From assembly GCA_026709625.1 (NCBI GenBank), contig JAPOSR010000034.1:45759-109758 (forward strand): a DNA stretch of 64,000 nt, read 5' to 3'. Below the pieces are notes generated by a model, which was not told the origin of the DNA, made no database searches, and worked only from the letters and a program-made list of their open reading frames with translations. Shown here one piece after another: positions 39,143-49,992 of this stretch. The position numbers and the translations under genes were made by a program. This stretch comes from Chloroflexota bacterium (lineage in GTDB: Bacteria; Chloroflexota; Anaerolineae; Aggregatilineales; Phototrophicaceae). Every line of letters begins with the position of its first letter. Position 1 is the stretch's first letter.

Positions 39143-40008
39143 GTCTGTGCCGCCTTAAGGGTATTCGCCAGCAGCATGGCGATCGTCATGGGGCCGACTC
39201 CGCCCGGCACCTTGGTCAGCCAACCGGCGACAGCCTGCGCTTGCGCAAAGTCGACATCGCCCACATAGCGATAGCCTTTTTCGCTGGCTGGGTCGGGCAC
39301 GGCATTCGAGCCAACATCGATGACGACTGCGCCAGGCTTCAGCCAGTCGGCTTTGACCAGCTCGGGCTGGCCCACAGCAGCGACCACAACATCGGCGCGG
39401 CGAGTCACCAGCGGCAGGTCGACTGTGCGGCTGTGACAGCGCGTCACGGTGGCATCGGCATTGGTGAGCATCAGCGCGATGGGCAAGCCGACAATGTTGC
39501 TGCGCCCGATGACGACAGCTTCTTTGCCAGCCAGCTCGATGCCCGATTCGGCAATTAGACGCATGACGCCGGTGGGCGTGGCTGGCGTGAAGGTCGGCTC
39601 GCGTCCGCGCATGCCCAGGCGACCCAGATTCACCGGGTGGATGCCATCTACATCTTTGCTCAGACCAATCGCATTCAACACTGCGGCTTCGTCGATCGAA
39701 AAAGGCAGCGGCAGCTGCACCAGAATGCCGTCGATGGCAGCGTCCGCGTTGAAAGCGCGCACCGCGTTTTCCACTTCGGACTGCGCAGCGCTGGCTGGCA
39801 GGATGCTCGCCGATGACTGGATGCCCACTCGGTCACAAGCGCGCTGTTTCATGCGCACATACATGGCCGAGGCCGGGTCATCGCCGACCAGCACGACGCC
39901 CAGGCCGGGCCGCCTGCCCAAACGCGCCGCGGCTTGGTCTGCGCCAGCGCGGATTTCGGACTGGACGCGCTTGGCGACTGCCCTGCCATCTATGATTGCC
40001 GCTGTCAT
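39139..40008 (-). CDS. folD: Bifunctional methylene-THF dehydrogenase / methenyl-THF cyclohydrolase
   Basis: Interconverts methylene-, methenyl- and formyl-THF. YVRMKQRACDRVGI has the catalytic Lys, DGILVQLPLP and KDVDGIHPVNLG follow, then GRSNIVGLP (NADP loop) and the C-terminal VPGGVGPMTIAML. Start: a GTG at 40017 is possible, but ATG 40008 has GGAG 8 bases before it. 289 aa. It heads the 25-kb minus-strand array. In purinolytic bacteria, formimino/formyl groups released from the opened ring pass through THF, which fits its position. Confidence 0.95.
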   Translation of the reverse strand: MTAAIIDGRAVAKRVQSEIRAGADQAAARLGRRPGLGVVLVGDDPASAMYVRMKQRACDRVGIQSSASILPASAAQSEVENAVRAFNADAAIDGILVQLPLPFSIDEAAVLNAIGLSKDVDGIHPVNLGRLGMRGREPTFTPATPTGVMRLIAESGIELAGKEAVVIGRSNIVGLPIALMLTNADATVTRCHSRTVDLPLVTRRADVVVAAVGQPELVKADWLKPGAVVIDVGSNAVPDPASEKGYRYVGDVDFAQAQAVAGWLTKVPGGVGPMTIAMLLANTLKAAQT

Positions 40009-40119
40009 GTTTTGCACTCCATAAAAAATCAGGATTGTTACTTGTATACGCCGACTATGGAAAATGCGCCCCAGCCTTGCTAGACTAGCCGCATGAATTG
40101 GTGGCTAGGATAACACAGA

Positions 40120-40746
40120 GTGAATGCTTCCGAGAGCTTGCCGGGCGTCATTTTCGTGATGATTGGTCCTGGCGGCGCAGGCAAAAACGCGATCATGCGC
40201 GCCATCATTGCCGACTCGCCCAGTCTGCGCCAACTGCCCACCGCCACCACGCGCCCCATGCGGCTGGACGAAGAGCAAGGGCGCGAGCACCACTTCATGA
40301 GCATGGCGGCGTTCAAAAAGTTGTTGAGCGCCGGGCAGCTGCTGGAATATCAGGAAGTGACGCCGGGTAAATTTTATGGCGTCCCGCGGCAGCTGGCGCT
40401 CGATTGCCTGCGGGCGGGCAAAGCGCGCATCGCCGATATTGAAGCGCTGGGCGCGAAGAAGCTGGCGGCGGCATTCCCGCAAAATGTCGTGCAGATCTTT
40501 GTCACCGTGCCCGGCGCAAACATGGCTGCGCAGTTGACCGTGCTGGCAGAGCGGATGCGCCAGCGCGCCGATGCCATCACCGATATCAGCTGCCGCCTGC
40601 AGCGCGCCGAGGCGATTGAACTGCCCTACCAAAGCCAATGCGACCACATCATCGTCAATGACCGCTTGTCCAGCGCGATTGCAGCGGCCCGGCGCATTAT
40701 CGACCGGGAATTGGCGGCGCGCCACCTGCCCGAAGCGACAGCATGA
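40120..40746 (+). CDS. Guanylate kinase-like protein with atypical P-loop
   Basis: The overall pattern is guanylate kinase: P-loop near residues 15-23, TATTRPMRLDEEQGREHHF (GMP-binding; TTRxxR...GxxY/HxF), then DIEALGAKKL. The P-loop reads GPGGAGKN instead of GPSGxGKS/T: the Mg-coordinating Ser/Thr is Asn, and the Tyr of the GMP loop is His. It may therefore be a degenerate or non-GMP kinase. GTG start. The stop overlaps the ygfZ start (ATGA). 208 aa. Confidence 0.75.
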   Translation: MNASESLPGVIFVMIGPGGAGKNAIMRAIIADSPSLRQLPTATTRPMRLDEEQGREHHFMSMAAFKKLLSAGQLLEYQEVTPGKFYGVPRQLALDCLRAGKARIADIEALGAKKLAAAFPQNVVQIFVTVPGANMAAQLTVLAERMRQRADAITDISCRLQRAEAIELPYQSQCDHIIVNDRLSSAIAAARRIIDRELAARHLPEATA

Positions 40747-41825
40747 CAGCCCTTGCGCAGCGGCACCTGTCGTTGGGCGCGCGCCTGGCAGCCGACCATA
40801 TCCCGCTGGATTATGGCGACCAGGCTGCCGAGCTGGCAGCGGCAAAGAGCGGCGCGATTCTGCTAGATCGTTCGCACGAGGGGCGCATCTTGCTGCGCGG
40901 GCGCGATTGCCTGGCTTTGCCCAACCGCATGTCGACCAATGACTTGCTAAGCCTGACAGTCGGGCGAGGCACGCCGACCGTCTTCACCAACCCCAATGCG
41001 CGGATATTGTTTCGGGCGCTTTGTCTGCGAAGAGCGGACGGGCTGCTGCTCATCAGCGAGGCGGGGCGCGGCGCGGCGCTGGCGGCTTATCTGCGGCGCA
41101 GCATTTTCTTTGGCGATCAGGCAGAAGTCGCCGATCAAAGCGTGGAAACAGCGCAATTCGCCCTGCACGGGCGCGCTGCCGAGCAAGTCGCGGCTGCGCT
41201 GTGGCCAGAAGCGCCCACGGTGCCATTGCATGCCAATGCCCAACTAGACAGCGACTTTGGCGCGCTGACACTGGCAAAGCGCAAATCCATCTGCGGCGAG
41301 CATTGGCTTGTCATCTGCGCGGCGGAAAAAGCTGCCGACCTGCACAAGTGGCTGCTGCAGCGGGGCGCTGCGCAGGGGTTGCGGCCCGCTGGCTCGCTGA
41401 CCTACAACAGCCTGCGGATTCGCAGCGGCCGGCCGGCGGGCTTGGAGCTGTCGACCGAGTATTTGCCCTTGGAAGTCGGCTTGTGGGACGAAGTTAGTTT
41501 CAACAAAGGTTGCTATACCGGGCAGGAAATCATCGCGCGCATGGAGAGCCGGCAACGCCTCGCCAAGACACTGGTTCGCGTGGCGCTTTCAGCCTATGCG
41601 CCGGCGCCAGCCCCAGTGTATGCCAGCGGCAACGTGGTCGGCAAGCTAACCAGCAGCGCGCAAGCAGCTGATGGCGAAGTGGTGGCTCTGGCTGTGCTGA
41701 AAGTGGCTTTTGCCGCTGCGGGCGCTGCGCTCGAAGTCGGCGAAAATCGGCGACCGGCGCGGGTCATCGACTACGCGGGCGCGCAGCCCTCATTCATCAC
41801 AGAAGCGGCGGCCGGCGCGGTCTAG
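40743..41825 (+). CDS. ygfZ: YgfZ/GcvT-domain folate-binding protein
   Basis: Tetrahydrofolate-binding protein that helps Fe-S cluster enzymes. N-terminal GcvT-like fold with LDRSHEGRILLRGRD and LPNRMSTNDL, and the YgfZ signature NKGCYTGQEIIARM near residue 258, containing the reactive Cys. 360 aa. Coupled to the upstream kinase-like gene. With folD 0.7 kb away on the opposite strand, two folate genes lie side by side. It could aid the [2Fe-2S] hydroxylase of the array (inference). Confidence 0.9.
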   Translation: MTALAQRHLSLGARLAADHIPLDYGDQAAELAAAKSGAILLDRSHEGRILLRGRDCLALPNRMSTNDLLSLTVGRGTPTVFTNPNARILFRALCLRRADGLLLISEAGRGAALAAYLRRSIFFGDQAEVADQSVETAQFALHGRAAEQVAAALWPEAPTVPLHANAQLDSDFGALTLAKRKSICGEHWLVICAAEKAADLHKWLLQRGAAQGLRPAGSLTYNSLRIRSGRPAGLELSTEYLPLEVGLWDEVSFNKGCYTGQEIIARMESRQRLAKTLVRVALSAYAPAPAPVYASGNVVGKLTSSAQAADGEVVALAVLKVAFAAAGAALEVGENRRPARVIDYAGAQPSFITEAAAGAV

Positions 41826-41826
41826 C

Positions 41827-42306
41827 TCACCTGTCTGGTGGCGGCGAATCAAAAAAGAGCGCCCACCACAATTCCCAGTTTTCGGGCTTGGGGGCGGTCG
41901 TCTCAAAGTCCACCAGGCTGGTTGTGGCGCTTTGCGCGTCGATATCGCTGACGATTCCTTTGGGCATGATCAAAACTTCGCCTTCGCGGATCATCTTTCC
42001 TTCATCGCGCGCCCAGATTTCGACATAGGCATCGCTCTTGACATAGTCCAACTGGGCGAGCAAGCGCTGCTGTTCGCTTTGCAAGTCGGCGATTTCCATC
42101 TCGAATTGCGCATGGATGCGCCCCAGGTCGCGGTCCAGGCTGATGCGGCTGCTGAAATTGAGGATGAGCACCAAGCCCAGCGCCAATGTAACTGAGAATA
42201 GCACCTGCACGCTGGTCAAGCGCTTCCAGCCAGCCGCTGGCTGAGCGGGCGCTTCGCCACTGCCCGACTCGGCTGAGCCCGCGCTGAACCTATCGTATTC
42301 GCTCAT
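41827..42306 (-). CDS. FtsB/DivIC-like septum-formation protein
   Basis: Short single-pass protein: a Ser/Gly/Pro-rich cytoplasmic N-terminus, one helix about residues 32-52 (VLFSVTLALGLVLILNF), then a coiled coil (ISLDRDLGRIHAQFEMEIADLQSEQQRLLAQ) and a C-terminal YVEIWARDEGKMIREGE region matching DivIC/FtsB. 159 aa from ATG 42306. Stops one base from the convergent ygfZ. A cell-division role in the FtsQLB-type complex is inferred from fold and length. Confidence 0.75.
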   Translation of the reverse strand: MSEYDRFSAGSAESGSGEAPAQPAAGWKRLTSVQVLFSVTLALGLVLILNFSSRISLDRDLGRIHAQFEMEIADLQSEQQRLLAQLDYVKSDAYVEIWARDEGKMIREGEVLIMPKGIVSDIDAQSATTSLVDFETTAPKPENWELWWALFFDSPPPDR

Positions 42307-42380
42307 GTCTCTTATCATATTGCAGGCGCAGAAACCTGCCAGCGCATTTCTACACAATCAGCCGCCGAAGTCGCAGCGCC

Positions 42381-42410
42381 AAAACAAAGACCCAGCGCAT
42401 AGGCCGGGTC
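42381..42410 (-). terminator. Rho-independent terminator of tRNA-Leu
   Basis: On the minus strand an 8-bp stem GACCCGGC / GCTGGGTC with a 6-base loop is followed by TTTGTTTT, 12 bases after the tRNA 3' end. Confidence 0.75.
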
Positions 42411-42421
42411 ACAAAACATAG

Positions 42422-42505
42422 TGCCGAAGGTGGGAGTCGAACCCACACTCCCCGAAGAGAACTACGCCCTGAACGTAGCGCGTCTGCCAATTCCGCCACT
42501 TCGGC
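42422..42505 (-). tRNA. tRNA-Leu (CAG)
   Basis: Class II tRNA with long variable arm. Acceptor stem GCCGAAG/CTTCGGC plus discriminator A; anticodon stem CTACG/CGTAG enclosing loop TTCAGGG, anticodon CAG reading CUG. T arm GTGGGTTCGACTCCCAC. The 3' CCA is not encoded and must be added enzymatically. Confidence 0.95.
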
Positions 42506-42521
42506 TCGTGCTTTGCAAGCG

Positions 42522-42550
42522 AGTATAGAAATCCATTGCGGCTTTGTCAA
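42522..42550 (-). promoter_or_regulatory. Promoter of tRNA-Leu
   Basis: TTGACA (42545-42550), 17-base spacer and TATACT (42522-42527) on the minus strand, 16 bases before the tRNA 5' end. The -35 is perfect consensus, making this the strongest promoter match in the window. Confidence 0.85.
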
Positions 42551-42607
42551 GGGGCAGCGGCAGGCAATTCAGGGGGTCTCAGGCAAGGTTTAGCGCGCTG
42601 GCATCTG

Positions 42608-42616
42608 TGCTACAAT
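42608..42616 (+). promoter_or_regulatory. Extended -10 promoter element of the beta-lactamase-like gene
   Basis: TGCTACAAT (TGn followed by TACAAT) lies 34 bases before the ATG at 42650; the -35 region has only a weak match. Divergent from the tRNA-Leu promoter 60 bases away. Confidence 0.45.
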
Positions 42617-42649
42617 GCGCGGCGGGCAAGCAAGGTGACTTGGGAGAAG

Positions 42650-45378
<2,729 letters not shown>

Positions 45379-45660
45379 TCAGCCCATCAAGCGCGCGGCT
45401 GCATGGCTCAGCACGACCGCGTCGCGTTCCTGGCTGAAGCGCGCCCGAATCGAACGCAGACGCGAGGCATCGTTTCCACAGCAGGCTTTGATGATAGCGC
45501 GGGCAGCGAAACCGAATGTGCACAGCCCGCGCAGTGGGTCGGCTGGCGCGCCAATGCCCAGGGCATACAGCGCCGCGTCGCGCTGGCAATAGCGAACATG
45601 CAGCTTGGGCAATTCTATGCCGACAGCGGCGGCGATTTGTTCTGGCGAGGGACTTGGCAT
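45379..45660 (-). pseudogene. Internally deleted MaoC-type hydratase remnant (93 codons)
   Basis: The 93-residue frame joins pieces of a 2-enoyl-CoA hydratase-2 (double MaoC hot-dog) protein. YCQRDAALYALGIGAPADPL matches the N-terminal signature; GLCTFGFAARAIIKACCGND followed by RLRSIRARFS matches the centre of the C-terminal hot-dog; ERDAVVLSHAAARL matches its last strand. Roughly 150 residues between the first two pieces, and the catalytic loop before the last, are missing while the frame stays open. Either a decayed gene with in-frame deletions or a peculiar mini-protein. It lies between malG and galT, 6 and 3 bases from them. Confidence 0.6.
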
Positions 45661-45666
45661 ATCGAC

Positions 45667-46779
45667 CTAGCCTTTGACCGCGCCCTGGGTCAAACCGCCG
45701 ACAATCTGGTCTTGCAACATCAGATAAATCGCCAAGCTGGGCAGCGCGCCGATGATTGCGCCCGCGGCAAACACGCCCCAATCTTGCGCGAAGTTGGCGC
45801 TGATGTATTGCCAAAGCCCGACCATCAAGGTCCAGGTGTCTTTGTCGCGCAGCATCACCCGCGCCAGCACAAACTCGTTGTAGGTGCCGACAAAGGACAA
45901 AATGCCCACCACCACCAGCACCGGGCGCACCAACGGAAAGATCAGCTGCCAATAAACCTGCCAATGACTCGCGCCATCGACCAAAGCCGACTCGTCAATA
46001 TCGCGCGGGACAGAATCGAAGAAACCTTTCATCAGCCAGATGTTGATGCCCATGCCGCCGCCGATATACACCAGCATCAAGCCGCCCGCCGTGTTCAATC
46101 CCAAAAACGGAATATGATTGCCGATCTGCTGCAGCATCAGGTAGATGGCGACCAGCGCCAGCAGGTTGGGGAATACCTGCACCAGCAAGATGGTCACCAG
46201 CAGGCTGCGTCTGCCATAAAAGCGAAAACGCGAAAATGAATAGGCGCTGAATGCCGTCACCAGCACAATGATGAGCGCAGAGATGCTGGCGATGACGCAG
46301 GAATTGACCATCCAGCGCAGGAAAGGCTTGCGCGGCGTATTCAGCAGGGTATCAAAATTGATGAAATAGCTGGAGCTGATGTCATAGAGCGCATCGCCCG
46401 CGACGAAAGAATCGCCGACAGCGAAGCGGATGTTTTCGACATAGCCATTTTTGATAGCGCGCAGCTCTTTCTCTTTGCCAGCGACCTCCACCAGCAGCAC
46501 CAGCTCGGCGCTGCGTTCGACGCGCGTGCCATCTGGCGCGGCAACCTGAAGCAGCGTGCCTGGCTCGTTGGCATAGACGACGCGAACCTCGGGCAAAAGC
46601 GGGATAATGGATTGCGTCACCATGGACTGGGCGGGGTTCAAAGCCGCAGAAGCCACCCAGATAATGGGAAACACGGCGAAGAGCACCGCGGCGACCAGGA
46701 TGATGATTTGCAGCGCGAACTGGACATTTTGCGCCAACGTATAGCCGCTGCGCTTGCGCAAGTGGGCGGGGCTAGACAT
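45667..46779 (-). CDS. malG: MalG-type sugar ABC permease with a barrel-sandwich insert in the first loop
   Basis: Inner-membrane permease for a maltose-type importer. TM1 about residues 21-44; five more helices from 155 on; the EAA loop DESALVDGASHWQVYWQLIFPLVRP contacts the ATPase. Between TM1 and TM2, residues ~65-135 form an extra domain whose second half (107-134) has the GxVxxIxxxVGDxVxxGDxL rhythm of biotinyl/lipoyl-like sandwich folds, without a modifiable MKM lysine. This makes it 370 aa versus about 296 for E. coli MalG. Overlaps malF by 8 bases. Confidence 0.88.
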   Translation of the reverse strand: MSSPAHLRKRSGYTLAQNVQFALQIIILVAAVLFAVFPIIWVASAALNPAQSMVTQSIIPLLPEVRVVYANEPGTLLQVAAPDGTRVERSAELVLLVEVAGKEKELRAIKNGYVENIRFAVGDSFVAGDALYDISSSYFINFDTLLNTPRKPFLRWMVNSCVIASISALIIVLVTAFSAYSFSRFRFYGRRSLLVTILLVQVFPNLLALVAIYLMLQQIGNHIPFLGLNTAGGLMLVYIGGGMGINIWLMKGFFDSVPRDIDESALVDGASHWQVYWQLIFPLVRPVLVVVGILSFVGTYNEFVLARVMLRDKDTWTLMVGLWQYISANFAQDWGVFAAGAIIGALPSLAIYLMLQDQIVGGLTQGAVKG

Positions 46780-48400
46780 TTTCTGATGTCTCCTCCCAGC
46801 CCTTGGTCAGCCGATACTGCAGCAAGGTGACACATGCGACCATGGCGAAGATGACGATCGTGATGGCGGATGCCAAGCCGAAGTCCGCGCCGCGCCCCGC
46901 GCCAAATGCCAGCCGAAAGGCATAGCTGATCAAAATATCGGTGTGACCGGCCGGCAGGTTGCCCGCCTCTTTCATGGGTGGCCCGCCTTCGTCGTAAGCC
47001 TCGATAATTGTGAAGTTGTTGAAATTGAACGTGAAGGACGCGATCAAGAGCGGGCCCACCGCTACCAAGAGCAGCGGCAGTGTCAAATCACGGAACTTGC
47101 GCCACCAGCCCGCGCCGTCCACCTCGGCGGCTTCGTACATATCGGTGGGGATGGCCGCCAGCGCGCCGCTGCATACCAGCATGAAATATGGATAGCCGAG
47201 CCACAGGTTAATCAACAAGATGCCGATCTTCGCCCAGCCAGGGTCAATGAAAAAAGGCGGCGGCTCCAAGCCAAAGGCGCGGATGATCGTAGAGACCACG
47301 CCCAGATTCTCGTTGAGCATGCCCCGCCACACGGCGACCGATATCAAACCGGGGATCGCCCAGGGGATGATCAACAAGGTGCGAAAGACTTTGCGCAAGG
47401 GAATGCGCTGGTTTTGCATAATCAACGCGAAGAAAAGCCCCAGGGCAAAGGTCGAAAAAACCGAAGCCAGCGAAAACCCGATCGTCCACAAGAAAATCCG
47501 AATCAGCGGACCGCGGATTTCATCGTTGTCGACGAAGCTGCTGTAGTTCTGCGTGCCAATGCCAGCTCGGAAGCCCGTGCGCAGCGCAGCGCCCTGGTCA
47601 TTGACAAATTGCCCGGTCTTGTGCAGCTCGCCAGTTGTCTGGTCGCGTCCATACGCATAAACAGCGCGATACAGCGAGCCAGTTTGCATATCGAGGATGG
47701 CGTCTTCGTCGGGCTGATACACCAGCCGCTGGGCAAATTCGCCGGCTTCTCTGCGGCCAGCGATCTGAATTGGCCGGCCCGCCACGCCAAAGCTGAGGTC
47801 TTCTGCTGCGCGAGCCGCTTGCAGCGCTTCCCGGCGTCCAAGCAGTTGATAGCCCTGATAGGCCGCTGGCGGATCTGCGCCCGGCGGCAGCGACTCAACC
47901 GCCGCGAAGCTCCCCAGTGTGGCGAAATAATAGCGCTCGCCATCGCTGCGGTCGCTCAGCCACAACGCATAATCGCCAGCGGCGTTGGCATAGATCGCCC
48001 AAGCATAGACTTTGCCGCCTTCGGGCAAATAGGTCTCTTGGGCGAGGATGCGGATAACCTGCTGCTTGGTCAGCAGGTTGCCATCGCCAAAGTTTGTGAA
48101 AGACACATAGACGGTATAGATGATGGGATAAACGACCATCAGCGTCATCAGCGAAAGCGCGGGGGCGATCCAACGCAGCGCATACAAGCCCTGGCGCAGG
48201 TTGATGATGTTGACGCCAAGGGTGACGACGCCCACGGCAACCGCCAGTTGAATGACGCCGTCCGCGACGAATACATAGATCAAATAAAGCGCAAAGGCAT
48301 CCACAAGCGCCAGCGCCAGGTAAGTCGCCAACAAGCGCAACGCAGCGCCGCCGCCACGGTTGCGCCGAATGAGGTTGTCCGCTGCCGCTTGGCGAGTCAT
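46772..48400 (-). CDS. malF: MalF-type sugar ABC permease with large extracytoplasmic loop
   Basis: Partner of MalG. Two or three N-terminal helices, one ending in VVYPIIYTVYVSFTNFGD, then a long soluble loop of about 190 residues (E. coli MalF has a comparable P2 loop that touches the binding protein), then the permease core with EAA motif YEAAEVDGAGWWRKFRDL. 542 aa from ATG 48400. No good ribosome site exists: the MITE-like element begins 22 bases upstream, so its insertion may have replaced the original leader. A TTG at 48454 inside the element would also be in frame. Confidence 0.88.
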   Translation of the reverse strand: MTRQAAADNLIRRNRGGGAALRLLATYLALALVDAFALYLIYVFVADGVIQLAVAVGVVTLGVNIINLRQGLYALRWIAPALSLMTLMVVYPIIYTVYVSFTNFGDGNLLTKQQVIRILAQETYLPEGGKVYAWAIYANAAGDYALWLSDRSDGERYYFATLGSFAAVESLPPGADPPAAYQGYQLLGRREALQAARAAEDLSFGVAGRPIQIAGRREAGEFAQRLVYQPDEDAILDMQTGSLYRAVYAYGRDQTTGELHKTGQFVNDQGAALRTGFRAGIGTQNYSSFVDNDEIRGPLIRIFLWTIGFSLASVFSTFALGLFFALIMQNQRIPLRKVFRTLLIIPWAIPGLISVAVWRGMLNENLGVVSTIIRAFGLEPPPFFIDPGWAKIGILLINLWLGYPYFMLVCSGALAAIPTDMYEAAEVDGAGWWRKFRDLTLPLLLVAVGPLLIASFTFNFNNFTIIEAYDEGGPPMKEAGNLPAGHTDILISYAFRLAFGAGRGADFGLASAITIVIFAMVACVTLLQYRLTKGWEETSENV

Positions 48401-48422
48401 GTGCATCTGCAGAAAAAACGGG

Positions 48423-48601
48423 GGGAGTGGTGAATGTGTGGATATAGCAACCAAGCCCCCATCTCCCGTCCCCTCGCCCCCAGAGCGAGGGAAGGGGGGT
48501 TTTGCCAGCGCCTCCGCAGCATGGCAGCCCCTCCCTCATGTTTGGAGGAGGGGTTTGGGGTGGGGGCAAAGCAACGCGTACCCACCAAAATCACCACTCC
48601 T
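48423..48601 (+). mobile_element. MITE-like element, copy A (179 bp)
   Basis: Non-coding element bounded by inverted repeats GGGAGTGGTGA and TCACCACTCCT. An 8-bp direct repeat AAAACGGG flanks it on both sides (48415-48422 and 48602-48609), the footprint of a transposition event. The inside is made of G- and C-tracts with several self-complementary blocks, able to fold on itself. About 85-90% identical by eye to copy B at 50.4 kb, in opposite orientation. Sits between malE and malF. Confidence 0.8.
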
Positions 48602-48636
48602 AAAACGGGCAATAAGCGCGCAGAGAAAAGGCAACA

Positions 48637-48672
48637 AGCGAGGGGCGCTTCTGCGGTTGGCGCTCCCCCGCT
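48637..48672 (-). terminator. Hairpin after malE (attenuator or mRNA stabiliser)
   Basis: On the minus strand a roughly 12-bp stem (AGCGGGGG.GCGC with GCGCCCCTCGCT, one bulge, one G-T pair) around an 11-base loop lies 41 bases after the malE stop, followed by TTGTTGCCTTTT. A structure between malE and malF commonly keeps binding protein in excess over permeases. Confidence 0.55.
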
Positions 48673-48712
48673 GCTACACTTGCCAGTCAGTCAAGGGCTG
48701 TGCCTGCCGCCT

Positions 48713-49903
48713 CTATTGTTCGGCCAGCAGCGAACGGATCTGCTCGCCAGCGTTGCTAAAGGCGGTTTCGGCATCCAGCTCGCCGGTGCGCACCAGTTCC
48801 ATGGCGTTGCCCCAGGCGCTCCACACCGACGACATTTCCGGGATAGCCGGCATAGCCAAGCCTTCGATGCCCGCGTTGGCAAAGCCGACTGTGAGTTCAT
48901 CGTCCATCGCTTCGCGGACTGCGATCATGGCGGCTGGGCGCGGGCTGGCGCTGTAGAGCGATTCGATGCCCTCGGGCGTCCCGACATAGTCGAGCACGAA
49001 GGTCTCGGCAGCCAGCTTGTTCTCGCTGAAGGCGCTGATCATGAAGCCCCAAACACCCAAGAAGGGCTTGCCAGCGCCACTCGGACCAGCGGGAATGCTG
49101 GCGACTTCGAAGTTGACGCCCGATTCCAAGATGCGCGGCATCGCCCAGGGACCTGTGATAATCATGGCGGCATCGCCCGACTCAAACATCGAGTGCAGCA
49201 CTTCATAATCAATGCCAGTCGGCATCAAGCCATCAGCGCCATAGGCTTCCAGATAGGCGGCTGCGGCGATCGAGCCTTCGTTGTCAATGCCGACATCGTT
49301 CGGGTCATAGCCGGCCGCGGTCAAGCCAAAGACATAGCCGCCAAAGGCTGTCTGCAGCGGGAAGAAGTGGTAGGGGTTGTTGTCGAACATGATAAAGCCA
49401 TACTGCGCGTCGCCACTGGCTTGCAGAGCCTCGCTGATGGCGCGGACATCGTCCCAGGTGGCGGGATTGTCTGGCACCAAGTCGGTATTGCGCAGAAAGC
49501 CAACATTTTCCGCCGAGGTGGGCATGCCATACTGGACGCCTTCGTAGACAAATGCCGCCACAGCCGAGGGCAGGAATTGGTCGGCAATGTCGGAAATGTC
49601 GATCTCAGCCAGCAAGCCGTTGACAGCCATCTCGCCCAGCCAGTCATGAGGACCCATCAGGACATCGGGGCCTTCGCCAGCCGGAGCGGCGGTCTTGAAC
49701 TGATCACGGATGTCGCCAAAGCCGATCTCGTGCACGACAACCGGAATATCAAAGTCGGCGGTGAACTGCGCGGCGATTTCTTCGACCACCGGCGCATGGG
49801 CTTCATCCGCCCAGACAATCAGTTCATCGTCCTGCGCCGCGCCGGCAAACGCGCTCGCCATCAGCATAACGGCGAGCATCAAGAACAAGTTCACTTGTTT
49901 CAT
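48713..49903 (-). CDS. malE: Maltose/maltodextrin-type solute-binding protein
   Basis: Extracytoplasmic sugar-binding component. A signal peptide (LFLMLAVMLMASAFAGA) precedes QDDELIVWADEAHAPVVEEIAAQFT. GEGPDVLMGPHDWLGEMA, the YGMPTSAENVGFLRN segment, MIITGPWAMPRI and the C-terminal WSAWGNAMELV resemble MalE. No lipobox Cys is seen. ATG 49903 has AGGGGA upstream; 396 aa. Own promoter at 49955-49982. No ATPase gene (malK) is present nearby. Confidence 0.92.
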   Translation of the reverse strand: MKQVNLFLMLAVMLMASAFAGAAQDDELIVWADEAHAPVVEEIAAQFTADFDIPVVVHEIGFGDIRDQFKTAAPAGEGPDVLMGPHDWLGEMAVNGLLAEIDISDIADQFLPSAVAAFVYEGVQYGMPTSAENVGFLRNTDLVPDNPATWDDVRAISEALQASGDAQYGFIMFDNNPYHFFPLQTAFGGYVFGLTAAGYDPNDVGIDNEGSIAAAAYLEAYGADGLMPTGIDYEVLHSMFESGDAAMIITGPWAMPRILESGVNFEVASIPAGPSGAGKPFLGVWGFMISAFSENKLAAETFVLDYVGTPEGIESLYSASPRPAAMIAVREAMDDELTVGFANAGIEGLAMPAIPEMSSVWSAWGNAMELVRTGELDAETAFSNAGEQIRSLLAEQ

Positions 49904-49954
49904 GGGATTTTCCCCTATCTTGTTAGAATTGTGAAACAAATAAGCGATGCGCAA

Positions 49955-49982
49955 ATTATAAACATTGCGGGACGTGGCGCAA
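49955..49982 (-). promoter_or_regulatory. Promoter of the malE operon
   Basis: Minus strand: TTGCGC (49977-49982), 16-base spacer, TATAAT (49955-49960), 52 bases before the malE ATG. The same TTGCGC-16 layout is seen for fabF. Confidence 0.65.
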
Positions 49983-49992
49983 GAGCCGTCTT

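Noticed and set aside
40009..40119. Purine or THF riboswitch ahead of folD and the purine array
   Set aside because: The 110-base divergent gap shows no conserved junction or pseudoknot pattern that I recognise, and no convincing -35/-10 pair.
46943..48433. Plus-strand open frame of 496 codons opposite malF
   Set aside because: MalF has membrane segments and the EAA motif; the antisense frame has none and is Gln/Arg-rich.
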